Part shown: positions 61,164-64,000 of the stretch, piece after piece
Position numbering within the stretch: position 1 is the stretch's first letter
Layout: each line of letters begins with the position of its first letter
Source: CAWKOH01 sp963851245
GTDB taxonomy: Bacteria > Actinomycetota > Acidimicrobiia > Acidimicrobiales > Palsa-688
DNA length: 64,000 nucleotides
Assembly: GCA_963851245.1 (NCBI GenBank)
Contig: CAWKOH010000010.1
Location: 186,001 to 250,000, forward strand
Direction of reading: 5' to 3'
Notes under the pieces: generated by a model
The model's input: only the letters and a program-made list of their open reading frames with translations
The model's database searches: none
What the model was told of the DNA's origin: nothing
Position numbers and translations under genes: made by a program

Positions 61164-62842
61164 GTGGCTGCGGAGCTCTCCATACGGGGCGGCACGGTTA
61201 TCGACGGTAGCGGGTCGCCGCCGTTCCGTGCCGACATCGGCATCGCCAGAGGCAGGATCGAAGAGATCGGCGCTTCCGTCCGGGGCGACCGGGAGATAGA
61301 CGCCACCGGCCGGCTGGTCGTACCCGGCTTCATCGACATCCACACCCACTACGATCCGCAGGTCCTCTGGGACTCGTGGCTGACGCCCTCGTCATGGCAC
61401 GGGGTGACCTCGGTCGTGGCCGGCAACTGCGGATACAGCATCGCGCCCACCCGGCCCGACAGCCGCGGCTCCATCCTGCGCACCCTCGACAAGGTCGAGG
61501 ACATGCGCCTGTCCACTCTCGAAGCAGGCGTCGGCTGGGATTTCGAGACCTATGCGGAGTACCTGGAGGCCGTCGCCCGCCGCGGCACAGCCATCAACTT
61601 CGGGGGTTACGTGGGTCATACGCCGGTACGCCTCTACGTGATGGGTGACGAGGCTTACGAGCGTGAGGCAACGGACGCCGAGATCGAACGCATGCGCCAG
61701 GCGGTGCGGACGTCACTGATGGGAGGCGCCCTCGGGTTCTCCAGCGACCGCGGTGGGTTCCACCTGGGCGACGGGGGCCGCCCCGTACCCTCGATTGTCG
61801 CCACCCAGGCGGAACTCGAGGCGCTCATGGGAGTGACCGCCGAGATCGGGCGGGGCATGATCCATGTCGCTCCCGGCGAGCGGTACTCGTGGGTCTACGA
61901 CTTCCAGCGGGCGCTGGGCCGCACCATTACCTGGTCCTCCATCCTCACCTACCCGGAGGGGACGGCGTCACGCGCACCCGTACCGCGACAAGCTGGCCCG
62001 CCACGAAGAAGGCCGCAAGGCGGGGGCCGACGTGTGGGTCCAGGTGACGTGCCGCCCGATCACGCAGTCCGTGTGGGTGATGGAGCCGACGTCCCTCTAT
62101 GTGATCCCTGCCTTCTCGGACCTGGTCGCCACTCCGTACGAGCAGCGTCACTCCGTCTACGCCGATCGGGAGTGGCGCGCCAGGGTGTGGGGCCAGTTCG
62201 ACAGTGGGAGGTTCGTCAACCCCAGATGGGAAACCTTCACCGTGAGCGAGTCGCCGACCCATCCGGAGATGATCGGCGTCTCGGTGGCCGAAATCGCCCG
62301 CCACCGCGGCTGCACCCCCTTCGACGTCGTATGCGACGTGGGACTCGACGACGGACTCGAGACGAGGTTCACGGTGACCTTCGCCAACGACGAAGAGGAC
62401 GGCGTCACCCTGCTCCTCCAGAGCGAGGGCTGCATCATGGGCCTCTCCGACGCCGGCGCCCATGTGGGGGCCATCTGTGACGCCGTGATGCCCACTGACT
62501 TCCTGGCCAACTGGGTGCGCGATCGGCAGGTCCTGCCCCTCGAGACCGGCGTAAGAAAGCTCACGGGTGAGCTTGCCGACGTTCTGGGACTCGAGCCGCG
62601 GCTACTTGCGGGCCGGCTTCCCGGGCGACGTCGTAGTCCTCGACATCGATGCTCTCTCGCCCGGGCCTATCCGGCGGGTGCGTGACATGCCTGCAGGCGG
62701 CGACCGGCTGGTAGCCGACGAGCCAAGGGGCATCGACTGGGTGCTCGTCAATGGCACCGCGATCCGCGAGGAGGGCAAGCCCCTCGTCGACCAACTGAGC
62801 CGCCTGCCCGGTGCCGTCCTGCGCAGCCGGTCGCAGGGGTGA
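61164..62842 (+). pseudogene. N-acyl-D-amino-acid deacylase-type amidohydrolase, two +1 frameshifts
   Basis: GTG 61164 opens a typical D-aminoacylase: ELSIRGGTVIDGSGSPPFRA, GRLVVPGFIDIHTHYDPQVL (metal HxH), TSVVAGNCGYSIAPTRPDSR and ALGFSSDRGGFHLGDG. At the CCC at 61977-61979 one base is surplus; dropping it continues with YRDKLARHEEGRKAGADVWV and CIMGLSDAGAHVGAICDAVM (metal Asp region). A second surplus C near 62595 precedes RGYLRAGFPGDVVVLDIDAL and the end at 62842. The repaired protein is about 559 residues, normal for the family. The stop overlaps the next gene's ATG (TGATG). Confidence 0.82.
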
Positions 62843-63549
62843 TGGCGACCACCCTCGCCCTCGTCCATGGCGCCTACCACGGGGCCTGGTGCTGGAAGCA
62901 CCTTGTGCCCGAGCTCGAGTCCCGGGGCCTGGAGGTGGTTGCTCCGGACCTACCTTGTGACGATCCCACCGCGGGAGTGGCTGAGTACGCGGCGACCGTC
63001 GAAGCCGAGATCGGCGATCGGGACGACGTCGTGCTGGTCGGTCATTCGCTTGGCTGCATGACGATCCCCCTCGTAGCCGCGCACCGTCCGATCCAGCGAA
63101 TGATCTTCCTGTGCTCGGTGCCGACCGGGCCGGCGCCGGCCCTCGACGGGCAGCTGGCCGGCATGGTGACGCCGGAGTTCCTCGCCGCCGCCCGCTTTCA
63201 CGACGGCGAGGGCCGGGAGGTCCTCACGAATCAGGCCGCCCGGCAGCTGTTCTTCGATGACTGCGAGGAATCCGTCGCCTGGTGGGCCGTGGCCATGTTG
63301 CGGCCGCAGTCACCCCGGCCGCTGGTCGAGCCCTCGCCGCTCGTCGACTGGCCGGACGTCCCGCAGACAGTGATCCTCACTCGCGACGACCGGGTGGTGC
63401 GGGCGTCGTGGGCCGAGCCCGCCGCTCGGCAACGCCTCGGCGGCCGGGACCCGGTGGTCCTGCCCGGGAGCCACTCACCCTTCCTGTCCCGGCCGGCGGT
63501 CCTGGCCGGCGTGCTGGCCGGGGTGGCGGCGGGCGAGCCCGTGACCTGA
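62842..63549 (+). CDS. Alpha/beta hydrolase (salicylate-esterase/hydroxynitrile-lyase-like)
   Basis: A 235-residue hydrolase: TLALVHGAYHGAWCWKHLVP, LEVVAPDLPCDDPTAGVAEY, nucleophile Ser in VVLVGHSLGCMTIPLVAAHR, acid in TVILTRDDRVVRASWAEPAA and His in VVLPGSHSPFLSRPAVLAG. HGAYHGAWCW is typical of small esterases related to plant MES and bacterial EstC. GTG 62839 is an alternative start. The ATG overlaps the deacylase stop, so it belongs to the 60-63 kb hydrolase operon. Confidence 0.88.
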   Translation: MATTLALVHGAYHGAWCWKHLVPELESRGLEVVAPDLPCDDPTAGVAEYAATVEAEIGDRDDVVLVGHSLGCMTIPLVAAHRPIQRMIFLCSVPTGPAPALDGQLAGMVTPEFLAAARFHDGEGREVLTNQAARQLFFDDCEESVAWWAVAMLRPQSPRPLVEPSPLVDWPDVPQTVILTRDDRVVRASWAEPAARQRLGGRDPVVLPGSHSPFLSRPAVLAGVLAGVAAGEPVT

Positions 63550-63610
63550 GGGCCCGGCGAGGTCTCGCGCCCGCAGCGTGGGAAATGACCGCCGCCGGCC
63601 GTCCAACCCA

Positions 63611-63622
63611 ATCGCCGGCGAT
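63611..63622. terminator. Palindrome in convergent intergenic gap
   Basis: ATCGCCGGCGAT is a perfect 12-base palindrome, flanked by CCCA and GGG, between the converging hydrolase and DapA-family genes. It may act as a two-way terminator; there is no T-run and no loop, so this is tentative. Confidence 0.25.
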
Positions 63623-63645
63623 GGGTCGACCACCCACCGCCCCAC

Positions 63646-64000
63646 TCACCCGGCGGTGACCGGCTCCAACTCTTCGGTCTCGGCGATCCGCATCTCCTCG
63701 AACCGCCGGCGAATATCCCCGTGGACCGATTCGTCGAGCGGGAGATACGGCGGCCGGGTCTGCCATCCGGGCTGACCCAGGATGCGCAATGCCGTCTTGA
63801 TGAATCGCACACTTCCGCCTGGCCATACATTCACGCTCGACAGCTGCATGAGCCGGCGATAGGAGTCGAAGGTGGAAGCCTGATCACCTCGAGCCACCCC
63901 TTCGATCACCGACGCGCAGAGCCTCGGGGCAATCGCCCCTTCGGTGGAGAGGAAACCCTGGGCGCCGAGGGCGAAGCCCGCCAGGGCATGCATCGGTCCG
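63646..64000 (-). CDS. DapA/dihydrodipicolinate-synthase-family aldolase, C-terminal part (5' end outside window)
   Basis: The frame stays open to the window edge, so the start is missing. The visible ~118 residues include GFALGAQGFLSTEGAIAPRL (the late barrel strand and helix of the family), then CASVIEGVARGDQASTFDSY, and a helical C-terminus ILGQPGWQTRPPYLPLDESV, which fits the usual G-x-x-RPP-x-x-x-L ending of DapA/NanA-like aldolases. The catalytic Lys and Tyr lie upstream and cannot be seen, so lysine biosynthesis versus sugar-acid or aromatic catabolism is undecided. Given the surroundings, a catabolic aldolase is more likely. Confidence 0.85.
   Translation of the reverse strand, partial: GPMHALAGFALGAQGFLSTEGAIAPRLCASVIEGVARGDQASTFDSYRRLMQLSSVNVWPGGSVRFIKTALRILGQPGWQTRPPYLPLDESVHGDIRRRFEEMRIAETEELEPVTAG

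Noticed and set aside
1..64000. CRISPR arrays, tRNA or rRNA genes, insertion sequences
   Set aside because: No regularly spaced repeats, cloverleaf-like sequence or transposase motif was noticed on either strand, although several remnants invited a mobile-element explanation.

Overview
The window is high-GC DNA with dense, mostly unidirectional gene blocks and many GTG/TTG starts. It is rich in F420-type luciferase-like oxidoreductases, TetR regulators, cytochrome P450s, Rieske oxygenases, class-III CoA transferases, short-chain dehydrogenases (SDRs) and cholesterol-oxidase-like GMC flavoenzymes. This mix points to a soil or aquatic actinobacterium, possibly of the Acidimicrobiia or near mycobacteria. 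That placement is inferred from gene content only. I found no rRNA, tRNA, CRISPR array, intact transposase or replication origin.

Layout. 0-12 kb: tail of a LuxR-type regulator, a DHA2 drug exporter fused to a MarR-like domain, a double-FKBP lipoprotein, a membrane/pseudokinase/flippase protein (frameshifted), two LLM-class oxidoreductases around a crotonase, and a TetR/MFS efflux pair with a clear promoter and two operators. 12-18 kb: CocE-type hydrolase, small monooxygenase, two Rieske proteins, an SDR and remnants of a nitroreductase and an amidohydrolase. 18-22.9 kb: two-gene ABC exporter, trehalose-6-phosphate synthase, and a VOC/ArsR/SRPBCC group. 23-34.4 kb: a catabolic block with a tandem-domain CoA transferase, two adjacent P450s (both frameshifted), a TetR regulator, VOC and lipocalin-like proteins, aldehyde dehydrogenase, amidohydrolase, two SDRs and one SDR remnant. 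34.4-37.6 kb: a cyclic-nucleotide-domain histidine kinase overlapping a response regulator/thioredoxin-reductase fusion. 37.6-45.1 kb: a five-gene operon of metallophosphoesterase, GMC oxidoreductase, acetoacetate-decarboxylase-like protein, alpha/beta hydrolase and a second GMC oxidoreductase. 45-51.7 kb: epoxide-hydrolase-like enzyme, ECF sigma factor, TetR, acetyltransferase, ABC-2 exporter, SnoaL-like protein and another TetR. 51.8-64 kb: SDR, a Liv-type ABC uptake system with a truncated binding protein, aldehyde dehydrogenase, cation/proton antiporter, sulfatase remnant, two amidohydrolases, alpha/beta hydrolase and the C-terminal end of a DapA-family aldolase.

Together the accessory genes look like an uptake, activation (CoA), oxygenation (P450, Rieske, F420/LLM, GMC) and side-chain-processing repertoire for hydrophobic, possibly cyclic substrates, each block with its own TetR. 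No substrate can be named from sequence alone.

Two observations stand out. First, the 37.6-45.1 kb operon pairs two flavoenzymes, each carrying an identical-spacing C-x2-C-x2-C-x3-C motif, with three accessory enzymes. Second, the window has an unusual number of broken genes: several keep a short N-terminal stub joined to the genuine C-terminal tail (nitroreductase, amidohydrolase, SRPBCC, SDR, probably the Liv binding protein and a sulfatase), and several others carry single-base frameshifts. Recent decay and assembly or base-calling error are both possible and need read-level checking.
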